DNA of 64,000 bases, taken from positions 62,001 to 126,000 of the forward strand of contig JAJECS010000027.1 of assembly GCA_022821905.1 (NCBI GenBank), in the 5' to 3' direction. Position numbers and translations under genes: made by a program. The notes beneath the pieces were generated by a model that did not search any database, had not been told where the DNA came from, and worked only from the letters and a program-made list of their open reading frames with translations. This DNA comes from Chloroflexota bacterium (GTDB taxonomy: Bacteria; Chloroflexota; UBA11872). Shown one piece after another: positions 8,789 through 20,677 of this stretch (its first letter is position 1; each line of letters begins with the position of its first letter).

Positions 8789-9057
8789 GAGGCCGCGCTA
8801 GGTGGGGAGCTAGCGGTGCCCTGGAACCGCAATCCGCTACAGCGGGCTGAATACCTGCCTGAGGGTTTCCACCGTCGTGTCTGCCGCCGTTGATCGGCGT
8901 TGACGGCCGGGCCCCGTGCGACGAAGACCTCCCAACCCCGTCAGGTCCGAGAGGAAGCAGCGGTACGGAGCCATCTTTGGGTGCCGCGGGATCACCTGGC
9001 TCGAGTCGAGGGCGTCGGTAAGGCGGCGGCCGGTGCTCGAGGGCAGGGCGCGGCCTC
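8789..9057 (+). ncRNA. ffs: Signal recognition particle RNA, large (Alu-domain) bacterial type
   Basis: RNA scaffold of the signal recognition particle, binding Ffh and targeting nascent membrane and secreted proteins. A perfect 10-bp terminal helix joins 8789-8798 and 9048-9057. The 5' part carries the Alu-domain sequence GGTGGGGAGCTAGCGGTGCC, as in Bacillus scRNA. The Ffh-binding S-domain hairpin GTCAGGTCCGAGAGGAAGCA is centred near 8950. Length 269 nt, matching the long gram-positive form. It sits just upstream of dnaX, the same order as in Bacillus. Confidence 0.93.
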
Positions 9058-9090
9058 ACCTCTAGCCGATTTCGTGACACGATAGACCCC

Positions 9091-10668
9091 ATGACCGATT
9101 CGGCGACGCCCGCCTTTCAAGCGCTCTACAACCGCTATCGGCCGCAGCGGTTCGGCGAGCTTGTGGGTCAGTCGCACGTGGTGCGGATTTTGCAGAACGC
9201 GCTGGCGCACAACCGGCTGAGCCACGCCTACCTGTTTTCGGGCGAGCGCGGCACCGGCAAGACCACCGCCGCGCGCCTGCTGGCCAAGGCGGTCAATTGT
9301 CGCGAAGGCGTGCAGCCCGAGCCCTGCGCCGTCTGCGACCACTGCCGCGATATCGCCGCCGGCACCTTCGTCGATCTCCTGGAGATGGACGCGGCGTCGC
9401 ACAGCAGCGTCGACGACGTGCGGCAGCTGCGCGAGCAGACGCAGTTCGCTCCGGCCGGCGGGCGCTACAAGGTCTACATCATCGATGAGATTCACCAGCT
9501 GTCCGCCTCGGCGAAAGACGCATTGCTGAAGACGCTGGAAGAACCGCCGGCCCGCACGCTCTTCGTGCTGGCCACCACCGAGCCGCATCGAGTGCCCCTC
9601 ACCATTCGCTCGCGCTGCCAACACTTGACGTTTCGCCGCATCGGCACGGTGGAGCTCATCGATCAGCTCCGCAGCGTGGCCTCCGCCGAGGGAACCTCGG
9701 TCGACGAGCTGGCGCTTGCGGTCCTGGCCCGCAGCGCCGGCGGCAGCTTGCGGGATGCGATCTCGCTGCTGGACCAGGCGCTGGCGTTCGCCGAAGAGAC
9801 CGTGACGCTGGAAGACGTGAACGGCATGCTCGGGCTCACCGGCCGGGCGGCGGTGCTGGCGTTGGTGGAGGCCATTGCCGCGGGCGACGCGGCGGCGGGC
9901 CTTGGCGCCATCGAGCAAGCCATGGCCGACGGCAACAGCCCGGGCACGCTGCGCGCCCAGGTCGTCGATTTGCTGCGCGACGTGCTCCTGCTCAGCGCGG
10001 GCGCGGCCGAGGCCGGCCACGTGCGCGACGATCCGGAGATCGCGGCGCTCGCCCGCCGGGTCTCCATCGGCCAGGTCGTGCAGGCGCTCGAGGTCTTCGC
10101 GGAGCCCGAGCCACCTTCGCGCGAGGCCGGCGATCCCATCCTCGATCTCGAGCTGGCATTCGCCCGTGCCGTCTTGCGGGTGCACGGCGACGCCGTATCC
10201 ACAGCCCAGCCGGCGCCGGCGCCCGCCAGACCGGCCTCACCGCCCCAGGAGACCCAGGCCAAGGACACCCCCACGGCAGCCGTTACCCCGGACGAGCTGA
10301 CCCTCGAGACCATCAAGTCCCGCGCGTCGGAGTGGATTGGAGCGGTTCGCGAGGCCTCGCGCATGTTGGCGCCCTACGCCGAGCAGGGAGAGGTGCTGGC
10401 CCTGACGGGCGACGTGATCACCATCGGCTATCGGAGCCAGCTCCTCTTGGATCAAGTGGATCGGCCGCAGGCGCGGCAGCTGATGGCCGAGGCGCTCACG
10501 CGGACCTTCGGCACGCCGCTGCGCGTGCGCAATCGTCTCGAGCGTGACGCCGCGGCCCCACGGCGCGCATCGCCGGCGTCCCCGGCCAGCAACGATCCGG
10601 TCGTCCGCGTCGCGATGAGGGACTATGGGGCTCAGCCGATTGACGTTGAGCGCACCGAAGGAGCCTAG
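9091..10668 (+). CDS. dnaX: DNA polymerase III subunit gamma/tau
   Basis: Clamp-loader ATPase of the replicative polymerase, 525 aa. The AAA+ module shows RPQRFGELVGQ, Walker A GERGTGKTTAARLL, a four-Cys zinc knuckle (CREGV..CAVCDHC), Walker B YIIDEIHQLS and the sensor/arginine finger IRSRCQH. Domain III follows; residues 370-410 are a Pro/Ala-rich linker and the last 120 residues form a tau-like extension. It is shorter than E. coli tau, and no gamma-generating frameshift slip site was noticed. First gene of dnaX-ybaB-recR, 33 bases after the SRP RNA. Confidence 0.95.
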   Translation: MTDSATPAFQALYNRYRPQRFGELVGQSHVVRILQNALAHNRLSHAYLFSGERGTGKTTAARLLAKAVNCREGVQPEPCAVCDHCRDIAAGTFVDLLEMDAASHSSVDDVRQLREQTQFAPAGGRYKVYIIDEIHQLSASAKDALLKTLEEPPARTLFVLATTEPHRVPLTIRSRCQHLTFRRIGTVELIDQLRSVASAEGTSVDELALAVLARSAGGSLRDAISLLDQALAFAEETVTLEDVNGMLGLTGRAAVLALVEAIAAGDAAAGLGAIEQAMADGNSPGTLRAQVVDLLRDVLLLSAGAAEAGHVRDDPEIAALARRVSIGQVVQALEVFAEPEPPSREAGDPILDLELAFARAVLRVHGDAVSTAQPAPAPARPASPPQETQAKDTPTAAVTPDELTLETIKSRASEWIGAVREASRMLAPYAEQGEVLALTGDVITIGYRSQLLLDQVDRPQARQLMAEALTRTFGTPLRVRNRLERDAAAPRRASPASPASNDPVVRVAMRDYGAQPIDVERTEGA

Positions 10669-10671
10669 CCG

Positions 10672-10965
10672 GTGTCCATGAAGATGATGCGGCAGCTGCA
10701 GCGACAGATGGAGAAGGCGCAGGAAGAGTTGCGCGCCGCCACGCTGGAAGTCACGTCGGGCGGTGGCGCGGTGACGGTCGTCATCACGGGCGACCAGCAC
10801 ATCGAGTCGATCGCCATCGATCCCGCGGCCATCGATCCGGACGATCCCGAGCTGCTCGGGGATCTGGTGACCGCCGCGGTGAATGAGGCCATCGACCAGT
10901 CCCAGGACCTGGCCAAGCGAAAGCTGGGCGGCTTGACCGGCGGGCTCGGCATTCCCGGGCTGTAG
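10672..10965 (+). CDS. ybaB: YbaB/EbfC family nucleoid-associated protein
   Basis: Small dimeric DNA-binding protein, 97 aa. It has the typical N-terminal Met/Gln-rich helix (KMMRQLQRQMEKAQEEL), the central strand GGGAVTVVITGDQHIESIAID, and the acidic DPDDPELLGDLVTAAVNEA segment. The start is GTG at 10672 with AAGGAG 8 bases upstream inside the end of dnaX. Located between dnaX and recR as in many bacteria. Confidence 0.92.
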   Translation: MSMKMMRQLQRQMEKAQEELRAATLEVTSGGGAVTVVITGDQHIESIAIDPAAIDPDDPELLGDLVTAAVNEAIDQSQDLAKRKLGGLTGGLGIPGL

Positions 10966-10968
10966 CGC

Positions 10969-11595
10969 GTGCCGGACCCGATCCCGCGGCCGATCACGCG
11001 CCTGATCGAAGAGTTCGGCCGGCTGCCCACCATCGGGCCCAAAACGGCGCAGCGCCTGGCCTTCTTCCTGCTGCGAGCGCCCGCGCCGCAGGTGGCGGCG
11101 CTGGGAGCCGCCGTGACCGGCCTGCGCGAGCACGTGGTCACCTGTGCGCGGTGCGGAAACTATGCCGACCAGGACCCCTGTTCGATCTGCTGCGACCCGG
11201 CGCGCGATCAGCAACTCCTCTGCGTGGTTGAGGACCCGCTCGATCTGCTCGCCATCGAGCGCTCGGGCGGATTCAACGGCGTGTATCACGTGCTGCACGG
11301 GGTCATCGCGCCGCTGGACGGCGTGGGACCCGATGAGCTCAACCTCTCCGCCCTGGCCGAGCGCGTGCGGCGGGAGGGGCTGCGTGAGGTGATCGTCGCG
11401 ACGAACGCGAGCATCGAAGGAGACGCCACCGCGGCCTACATCAACGGAATCTTGGAATCGGATTCGCTGGTCGTCTCCCGGCTCGCGCGGGGACTCGCCC
11501 GTGGCGGCGACATCGAGTACGTCGACGCCGCCACCATCGCCATGGCGCTGGAGGGTCGCAGCCGGCTCGCCGACGATTGGCCCAGTGGCGTCTGA
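10969..11595 (+). CDS. recR: recombination mediator RecR
   Basis: Acts with RecF and RecO to load RecA on gapped DNA. 208 aa, standard length. An N-terminal helix-hairpin-helix (LPTIGPKTAQRLAFFLL) precedes a C4 zinc motif (CARCGNY..PCSICCD, about residues 59-74). A Toprim domain follows with VVEDPLDLLAIE and ATNASIEGDATAAYI. GTG start 3 bases after ybaB. The last 11 bases overlap the start of the metallo-hydrolase gene. Confidence 0.95.
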   Translation: MPDPIPRPITRLIEEFGRLPTIGPKTAQRLAFFLLRAPAPQVAALGAAVTGLREHVVTCARCGNYADQDPCSICCDPARDQQLLCVVEDPLDLLAIERSGGFNGVYHVLHGVIAPLDGVGPDELNLSALAERVRREGLREVIVATNASIEGDATAAYINGILESDSLVVSRLARGLARGGDIEYVDAATIAMALEGRSRLADDWPSGV

Positions 11596-12295
11596 GCCCG
11601 CGGCCCGGCTGCGTTGGTTGGGCCACGCATGCTTTCTGCTGCGCAGCCCGGCCGGCGTCCACGTCCTGATCGATCCGCTCAACGACGCCCTGGGCTACCC
11701 CGTTCCGGCGCTCCCGGACATCGACCTGGTGCTGCTCAGCCACGGGCACGCCGATCACGCCAACGTGGGGTTGGCGCCCGGACGTCCGAAAGTCGTCCGA
11801 GGCGCGAGCGCCGATTTGTGGCATGCGGGCGAGGTTCAACTCGGGGACGTGACGGCGACGGTGATCGCCGGCGCCTATCACGACCAGGAGCAGGGGGCCG
11901 CACGGGGTCGAACGGCGTTGCTCTCAATCGCCGTGGGCGGTGTCCGCCTCCTGCATCTCGGAGATCTCGGGCATGTCTTGGATGCCAATCTCATCGCGCA
12001 GACGAGGGGGCACGACGTTGTCTGCGTTCCCGTCGGCGGACATTTCACGTTGGACGGCGCCGGGGCGGCGGAGGTCGTCGACCAGATCGCCCCTCGTGTC
12101 GCCCTCCCCATGCACTACCGTCCGGCTGACCGCGAGATGCCCCTGCCGATCGCCACGCTCGAAGCCAGCGGCTTCCTGGCTGGGCGAACCGTGCGGCGCG
12201 TGAAGTCGTCCGAACTCGATCTTGCGCTGGACCTGTTGCCCGGAGCGCTCGAGGTTATGGTCCTGGCGCCGCCGGCTCTTCCAGCGCGCGCGTGA
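11585..12295 (+). CDS. UPF0173-type metal-dependent hydrolase (metallo-beta-lactamase fold)
   Basis: Predicted metallo-hydrolase of 236 aa. It shows LRWLGHACFLL at the start, IDPLND, the metal motif LLSHGHADHAN (HxHxDH type), LHLGDLGH, a conserved PVGGHFTLDGAGAAE loop and LPMHYRP near the end. This matches the UPF0173/UlaG-like lactonase group, whose substrates are mostly unknown. The GTG at 11585 overlaps the recR stop, suggesting coupling. The gene converges with an alpha/beta hydrolase and shares its last 41 bases with it. Confidence 0.86.
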   Translation: MASEPAARLRWLGHACFLLRSPAGVHVLIDPLNDALGYPVPALPDIDLVLLSHGHADHANVGLAPGRPKVVRGASADLWHAGEVQLGDVTATVIAGAYHDQEQGAARGRTALLSIAVGGVRLLHLGDLGHVLDANLIAQTRGHDVVCVPVGGHFTLDGAGAAEVVDQIAPRVALPMHYRPADREMPLPIATLEASGFLAGRTVRRVKSSELDLALDLLPGALEVMVLAPPALPARA

Positions 12296-13148
12296 ACAGG
12301 CCGGTGATCCGCGCGTCGTAGACCTCGGGCTCGACGAACTCCGCCACGACGTGGCCTGCATCTCGAACTCGCCAGAGCTCCTTGGGCTCGCCCGCCCGCG
12401 CAAACAGGGCTTCGGCATCGTGGGGAGAAACCAACGGGTCGTCCGTGCCGTGCGCGATCAGCACCGGGCGGGGACTCAGGCTGGCAATCGACTCGATCAC
12501 GGCCAGATCGCGCATCCGCGCTCCGGTCACGCGCTCGACGAGCCACGTCACCGCCCGCTTGAACGGCCACGGGGGCAGGCCGGTGAAGCTGCGGAAGCCC
12601 CAGGCGGTGGCGCTTTCCAGCGAGGCATAGGCGGCGTCGCTGGCGATGGCTCGGATTCTGGGCTCGTTCGCGGCCACGGTGATCGCCACCGCGGCGCCCA
12701 TGGAGTTCGCGAGGATGACGATGGGCGCTCCGTCCAGCGACGGGTCATTGGCCGCCAATTCGACGACGGCCCGCAAGTCGCGCATTTCGTGCACACCGGC
12801 GCTGCACATGCGCCCGCCGGACTCGCCGCAGGCGCGAAAGTCGAACAGCACCACCGAGTAGCCGGCGCGGTGCAGTCGACCGGCCCGCCACTCCATTTCG
12901 GTGTGGTTGGTGCCCCAGCCGTGCACGCAGATCACGGTCGCCGGAGCGTTGGCGTGCGGCGCGACCCAGACCCGGACGCGCACCCCGTCGTCGGCCTGGA
13001 TCGTCGTGGCTTGAAGCGGCAGATCGGACGGTTGCCAGTCGTGCGGGCGCCAGCCGCGCGGCGGATGGGTCAGGCGCCAGGCGGTTTGGGCGGTCACCGC
13101 GGCCCAGAGCAGCACCACCCCGCCGAGGATGGCTGCGATCAGCGGCAT
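12255..13148 (-). CDS. membrane-anchored alpha/beta hydrolase at the end of the trp operon
   Basis: 297 aa. An N-terminal hydrophobic segment (residues 4-24, [21 protein letters not shown] truncated here) probably anchors it. The hydrolase fold follows with VICVHGWGTNHTEM (oxyanion region), FDFRACGESGG and the acid/base pair HGTDDPLVS and DAGHV. The nucleophile elbow reads ANSMGA instead of the usual GxSxG, so the first Gly is replaced by Ala. Its start overlaps the trpA stop by 10 bases, so it is probably co-transcribed with trp genes. Cutinase/S9-like esterase or peptidase are possible; no link to tryptophan can be shown. Confidence 0.8.
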   Translation of the reverse strand: MPLIAAILGGVVLLWAAVTAQTAWRLTHPPRGWRPHDWQPSDLPLQATTIQADDGVRVRVWVAPHANAPATVICVHGWGTNHTEMEWRAGRLHRAGYSVVLFDFRACGESGGRMCSAGVHEMRDLRAVVELAANDPSLDGAPIVILANSMGAAVAITVAANEPRIRAIASDAAYASLESATAWGFRSFTGLPPWPFKRAVTWLVERVTGARMRDLAVIESIASLSPRPVLIAHGTDDPLVSPHDAEALFARAGEPKELWRVRDAGHVVAEFVEPEVYDARITGLFTRALEEPAAPGP

Positions 13149-13932
13149 CTTGCGGCGTCCACCATGGCGCCGACGTGGGCGGCCGCCCGGCTCACCGCCT
13201 GCGAAGGAGGCGCGGCGTCGAAGATGTCGATGAGCGCGCTGGCCATGATCGCCGCCTCCGCCTGTCCGCAGAGGGCCCCCACGTGCGCTGGGGTGGAGAC
13301 GCCAAAGCCGACCGCGCGCGGAAGCGTCGAGGCCTCCCCGACCCGTTGCAGGAAGGCCGTCAGCCCGGTTTGCAAGTCTTGGCGTCGGCCCGTCACGCCC
13401 GTAAGGCTCACGCAGTAGAGGAAGCCGCTGCCGCGCTCGGCGACGCGGCCGATTCGCTCACTGGGCGTCGTCGGCGCCAGCAACGAAATTACATTGAGGC
13501 CGTGCGCGTTGCAGGCCGAGGCCAAGTCATCGTTGTCGTCCGGCAGCAGGTCGGGAACGATCAGGCCATCGACTCCGGCGCCGTGCAGGTCGCGGGCTAG
13601 GTCCTCGTAGCCCCACTTCATGAACGGGTTCGCATACCCCATCAGCACCAGCGGCGCGCCGGTTGAGGCTCGAATGGCGGCGGCGGCCTCGATGCAGCCG
13701 GCGACGGTGGCGCCCTCCGCCAGTGCCCGCTGCGTCGCCCGCTGGATGGTCGGCCCGTCGGCGATCGGGTCGCTGAACGGGACGCCAAGCTCCAGCATGT
13801 CCGCGCCTGAGTCGAGATACGCCCGGGCCAATGCCACCGACGTCGGCATGTCGGGATAGCCGAGCGCCACGTACGGCGCGATTACGAGCCGACTGTCGGC
13901 GGCGGCGTCGCGGAACGCCGCGGGAATTCGGC

Positions 13933-13936
<4 letters not shown>
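13139..13936 (-). CDS. trpA: tryptophan synthase alpha subunit
   Basis: Cleaves indole-3-glycerol phosphate and channels indole to TrpB. 265 aa TIM barrel. Catalytic Glu and Asp are visible in [19 protein letters not shown], followed by [25 protein letters not shown] and the phosphate loop [10 protein letters not shown]. The ATG overlaps the trpB stop (ATGA at 13933-13936). The downstream hydrolase overlaps its 3' end. Confidence 0.96.
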
Positions 13937-15128
<1,192 letters not shown>

Positions 15129-15132
<4 letters not shown>

Positions 15133-16127
15133 GGAGCGTCGCTCGTGCGGAGTTCGGGCGGAATGCGGGACAGCAGCAGATCGCCGACGGGCACGACGTT
15201 TCGGGGATCTTGCTCGAGGATGTACACCACCTCGATAGCGGCGGTGAGTCGACCCTCGAGCACCACCATGTAGTACACGGTTGGCACCGGCGCGCCGCTG
15301 ATCGGCGAGCCCTCGGCCACATTCGGATCGATTGCGAGGACGGCAAGCGTCGACTCATCCGCGCCCTCGAGCACCTCGCGAAATCCGTCCAACGACGATT
15401 CCAGGTTGGGGTAGAACTCTTTCGTCGCCTCTTCCCGGGAGTTGGCGGAGCCGCTGACAAATGTCGTGCTGAGGAATTCGTAAAACGCCTGCGCCGCCGC
15501 GACGTTGGTGTGCACGAAGATGAACTGCACCAGCTGAACGACGCGCTGCCGCTCGCTCAGCGCGTCCGACTCCAGCGGGCGGTTGCTGACCCGGAAGGCG
15601 AAGCTCTCCAATTCGATCTCGCCGACCATGTCGGGCAGGAAGAACTCGAGGGAATCAGACGTTTCCTCAGCAGTCACCAGCCCCGGGTCCACGGCCGGGT
15701 TCGGGATGAGGATCGTGGACGCCAGCGGATTGGCGGCAATGGCCTGGGCGTCCAGCGGCGCCGCCGTGGTCGGCGATCCCTCGGGCGCCGCGCCCGTCGT
15801 CACGGGAGGAGCTGTTGGCGAGGTCGTGAACTCGGCAGTCATTACCGGCGTTGACGACCGATCGGCGGACCCGGCTGCCGGCGAAGCCGTCGGACGGGGC
15901 GTCGGTGCCGGCGTCGGCGTTGGCGCCGGGGTTGGCGTCGGTGTGGGCGTCGGCTTGAGGGTGGTCGGGGCCGGCCGCAGCTCGATCTCGGTTTGACCTT
16001 CGGCGAACACGAACTTCGCGTCGGTGAGCTCGTCGGCGGGCCGCTCACCGTCGTCGAGCATGAAGCCCTGGGTGCACCCGCTCAGCAGCGCCCCCGCCAC
16101 GAGCAGTGCCGCGGCAAGCCGTCGCAT
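15129..16127 (-). CDS. uncharacterised Thr/Pro-rich lipoprotein inside the trp operon
   Basis: 332 aa with a lipoprotein signal ([18 protein letters not shown], lipidated Cys at residue 18). Residues about 54-80 are a Thr-Pro/Ala-Pro repeat, likely a cell-wall spacer; the DNA there is a degenerate hexamer repeat. The C-terminal 180 residues form a globular domain of unrecognised family, from [21 protein letters not shown] to [23 protein letters not shown], probably mixed alpha/beta. It lies between trpF and trpB with a 2-base gap to trpF and a 4-base overlap with trpB, so it must be expressed with the operon. No function is known; the position suggests either chance insertion or an envelope role tied to tryptophan status. 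Confidence 0.8.
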
Positions 16128-16129
16128 GG

Positions 16130-16750
16130 CTAGGCGGCGGTTTCCAGCGCCGCGAAAGCCGCGCGGGCGCGCCGAACGAATGCTTCGATCTTGTCCGGAT
16201 CCTTGGCGCGATCCGTCTCGACGCCGCTGGCGACGTCCACGCCAAACGGCCGGGCGTCGGCGATGGCGGTGGCGACATTGTCCGGTGTCAGCCCTCCGGC
16301 CAGCAGCACCGGGTGACCGCGGGTCAATGACCGCGCCGTCGCGTAGTCCCAGGACTCGCCTGTGCCGCCGGCTCGCGTGTCGTGGGCGGTGTCCAAGTGG
16401 AAGAGATTCACGTCAAAATCGGCCACGATGGCCTCGTCGCGCGGCAGCCGCAGGGTCTTGACCGCACGCGACCCCAATGCGGCGCAGTAGTCCGGGTCCT
16501 CGCTCCCGCCAAGCTGGATTCGATCCAGACGGCACGCGTGGGCCACCTCCTCGACCTCCGCCAGCGGCGCATCGACAAACACGCCGACGCGCTCGGGCCC
16601 GGCCGGTGCCGCGTCGAAGATGCGTTGGGCCTCGGCCACGGTGCGGCGTCGCCAGGAGGGCGCGAAGATCACGCCCAGCATGTCCGCCCCCGCGGCGGCC
16701 GCGGCGACCGCGTCGCCGGGTTCCAGCAGCGCGCAGATCTTGACCAGCAC
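16130..16750 (-). CDS. trpF: phosphoribosylanthranilate isomerase
   Basis: Third step of tryptophan synthesis: Amadori rearrangement of phosphoribosylanthranilate to CdRP. 206 aa TIM barrel beginning VKICALLEPGDAVAAAAAGAD. The family motif is usually KICG, with the catalytic Cys retained here. Then come GVFVDAPLAEVEEVAH, the catalytic Asp in LFHLDTAHD and the phosphate loops LLAGGLTPDNV and GVDVASGVE. GTG start, 3 bases after the trpC stop. Confidence 0.93.
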   Translation of the reverse strand: MLVKICALLEPGDAVAAAAAGADMLGVIFAPSWRRRTVAEAQRIFDAAPAGPERVGVFVDAPLAEVEEVAHACRLDRIQLGGSEDPDYCAALGSRAVKTLRLPRDEAIVADFDVNLFHLDTAHDTRAGGTGESWDYATARSLTRGHPVLLAGGLTPDNVATAIADARPFGVDVASGVETDRAKDPDKIEAFVRRARAAFAALETAA

Positions 16751-16753
16751 GGG

Positions 16754-17542
16754 TTATGCCGCCGCTCCGGCCGCCACCAGCTCCCGGAGCTGGCTGCCCG
16801 CGTCGGGCGCCGTCACGATCGACTCGCCAACCAGCACGGCGCTCACGCCGCTGGCGGCCAGCCGTCGCACGTCGGCCGGGGTTCGCACGCCGCTCTCGCT
16901 CACGATGGTGATGTCGTCGGGAATCATCGCGCACAGTCGCTCGGTCACGGCGAGATCGGTCTTGAACGAACGCAGGTCTCGATTGTTGATGCCCACGATG
17001 CGGGCGCCGGCAACCAGGGCCTGCTCCACTTCCTCCTCCACGTGCGCCTCGACCAGCGCTTCCATGCCGAGCTCACGCACCAGCGCCAGGTCCTCGTCCA
17101 GGTCCTGCTCGGGCGTCAGGCCGACGATGAGAAGCACGGCGTCGGCGTTTGCCGCCGCCGACTCGTAGATCTGGTACGCGTCGACGATGAACTCCTTGCG
17201 GATCACCGGCAATTCGCAGGCGTCGCGGGCCTGCTGGAGATCGCCCAGCGATCCGCGAAAGTACTCCTGATCGGTGAGCACCGAGATGGCCGCCGCCCCG
17301 CTGTCGGCGTATGCCGAAGCCTGCGCCGCCGGGTCCAGGTCCTCCGCGAATACACCGGCCGTCGGCGACGCGCGCTTGATTTCGGCGATCACGACGACCG
17401 CGTCGACGTCCAGGGCATGCCAGAGCGAGCGTCGAGGGCGCGGCGCCTCGCCGCGGCGCCGAATTTCGGCAAGCGGCACGTTAGAGGCTGCCTGCGCCAC
17501 CTCGCGGCGCTTGTGCTCGACGATCTCGTCCAGAATCGTCAT
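16754..17542 (-). CDS. trpC: indole-3-glycerol phosphate synthase
   Basis: Ring-closing decarboxylase converting CdRP to indole-3-glycerol phosphate. 262 aa. MTILDEIVEHKRREV is the typical N-terminal helix. Catalytic residues are visible in VIAEIKRASPTAGVF, PVIRKEFIVDAYQI and the C-terminal VSESGVRTPADVRRL and AVLVGESIV. Its ATG directly abuts the trpD stop (no gap). A monofunctional enzyme, separate from TrpF. Confidence 0.96.
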   Translation of the reverse strand: MTILDEIVEHKRREVAQAASNVPLAEIRRRGEAPRPRRSLWHALDVDAVVVIAEIKRASPTAGVFAEDLDPAAQASAYADSGAAAISVLTDQEYFRGSLGDLQQARDACELPVIRKEFIVDAYQIYESAAANADAVLLIVGLTPEQDLDEDLALVRELGMEALVEAHVEEEVEQALVAGARIVGINNRDLRSFKTDLAVTERLCAMIPDDITIVSESGVRTPADVRRLAASGVSAVLVGESIVTAPDAGSQLRELVAAGAAA

Positions 17543-18568
17543 CTAGCTGCCGGTCGAGCTGTTCGTGATGGCGACCATTCGTTCCAAGCTCGCGGCCGCC
17601 GCGCCGTCGTCGATGGCGGCGGCCGCGCGTTCGACGCCGTCGCGCCACGAATCGGCAACCCCGGCGGCCAGCAACACGCCGGCCGCATTGGCGACCGCCA
17701 GGTCGCGACGCGGCCCGCGGTCGGCACCGTCGAGGATGCCGCGAATGGTGACGGCGTTTTCGTCGGGCGTGCCGCCGGCCACGCTTGCCGGGTCGCTCGT
17801 CGCCAAGCCCAGGTCCTCGGCGCTGACGGAGTACGAAGAGATCGAACCGTCGCGTAATTCAGTCACCTGCGTGGGACCGTCGAGCGTGATTTCGTCCATG
17901 CCCCCATGCCCGGCAACCACGAGCACGCGGACGGCGCCCATCTGCCGCAGCGCGTCCGCCATGGTCGCCGCCAGGGTGGGACTGGCCACGCCCAGGAGCT
18001 GCCGTCGCACGCCGGCGGGATTCGTCAAGGGGCCCAGAACGTTGAACATCGTGCGGATGCCGATCTCCCGGCGCAGCGGCGCCGCGAACTTCATGCTGGG
18101 GTGAAAGGCCTGAGCGAACATGAATCCGATCCCGGCTTCGCGCACGCACCGGGCGACAACCGCCGGCGTAACGGCCAGCTGAACGCCGAGGGCTTCGAAA
18201 GCGTCGGCGCTGCCGCTCTTGCGGGTGAAGGACCGGTTGCCGTGCTTGGCGACTCTAGCCCCCGCACCGGCGGCAACCAGCGCGGCGGTGGTCGTCACGT
18301 TGAACCAGCTGACCCCTCGGCCGCCCGTTCCGCAGGCATCCACGGCGGGCATGTCGCCCAGTTCCACCCGCGTGGCATGGGTCCGCATGCTTTCCAGGAA
18401 TCCGGCGATCTCATCCGCCGACTCGCCCTTGAGGCGCAATGCCGTGACCAGCGCGCCGAACTGGGCGGGCGTGACCTGGCCGGTGAGGATGGATTCCATC
18501 ACCTCGCGCGCCGTGTCGCGCGCCAGCGAACGCCCCTCGACCACGGTCTGGATCGCGCCGACGATCAT
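17543..18568 (-). CDS. trpD: anthranilate phosphoribosyltransferase
   Basis: Transfers phosphoribosyl from PRPP to anthranilate. 341 aa. The PRPP site reads VDACGTGGRG with FNVTTTAALVAAGAG; VAKHGNRSFTRKSGSADAFEALG and the magnesium motif GHGGMDEI follow. The frame is open further upstream, but ATG 18568 is chosen because it overlaps the trpG stop in an ATGA quadruplet and matches the family start. The C-terminus abuts trpC. Confidence 0.95.
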   Translation of the reverse strand: MIVGAIQTVVEGRSLARDTAREVMESILTGQVTPAQFGALVTALRLKGESADEIAGFLESMRTHATRVELGDMPAVDACGTGGRGVSWFNVTTTAALVAAGAGARVAKHGNRSFTRKSGSADAFEALGVQLAVTPAVVARCVREAGIGFMFAQAFHPSMKFAAPLRREIGIRTMFNVLGPLTNPAGVRRQLLGVASPTLAATMADALRQMGAVRVLVVAGHGGMDEITLDGPTQVTELRDGSISSYSVSAEDLGLATSDPASVAGGTPDENAVTIRGILDGADRGPRRDLAVANAAGVLLAAGVADSWRDGVERAAAAIDDGAAAASLERMVAITNSSTGS

Positions 18569-19129
18569 GAGAGCGTTCGCATGCCGGCCAACTTGACGAA
18601 GTTTCGGAGCAAATCGGGCCCCACCGTCGTGAGAATCGACTCCGGGTGAAACTGCACGCCGAATATCGGGTGGGTCTGATGCCGCACACCCATGATAAGC
18701 CCATCCGGCGTGCGCGCCGTAACCTGCAGCTCCGTCGGCATGCCGTCCTCCTCGATGATGAGCGAGTGATAGCGCGTGGCGGTGAACGGGTCCGGCAATC
18801 CCTCGAACAGCTCGTGGCCGTCGTGATGAATGGGCGAGGTCTTGCCGTGCATTAGCTCCGGCGCCCGCACGATGCGCCCGCCAAACGCCGCGCCGACGGA
18901 CTGGTGGCCCAGGCACACGCCGAGCGTCGGAATGCGAGGCCCCAGGGCGGCGATGAGGTCCACCGAAATGCCGGCCTCGGCCGGCGTGCAGGGACCCGGG
19001 GAAACCACGATGGCCTGCGGCGCCTTTGCCTCGATTTCGGCCACCGTCAGCGCGTCGTTGCGGTGGACCTCGATGTCGTCCGTGATCACGCTGAGAAACT
19101 GCACCAGGTTGTAGGTGAACGAGTCGTAG

Positions 19130-19149
<20 letters not shown>
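18565..19149 (-). CDS. trpG: anthranilate synthase component II (glutamine amidotransferase)
   Basis: Supplies ammonia from glutamine to TrpE. 194 aa class I amidotransferase. MLLVLDNYDSFTYNLVQFL begins the protein; the nucleophilic Cys is in LGVCLGHQSVGAAFGG and the His/Glu of the triad in FGVQFHPESILT. It overlaps the end of trpE by 20 bases and the start of trpD by 4. In many bacteria this subunit also serves aminodeoxychorismate synthase; no pab genes are seen here. Confidence 0.95.
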
Positions 19150-20644
<1,495 letters not shown>

Positions 20645-20677
20645 TCGACCCCTCCTTCCGGCGCCAACGCAGGGCAC

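Noticed and set aside
8640-9092. Upstream extension of the threonine aldolase frame
   Set aside because: Antisense to the SRP RNA; strong Shine-Dalgarno and family start are at the GTG at 8639.
15880-15960. CRISPR-like or tandem regulatory repeat
   Set aside because: The hexamer periodicity is simply the codons of a Thr-Pro/Ala-Pro spacer in the lipoprotein.
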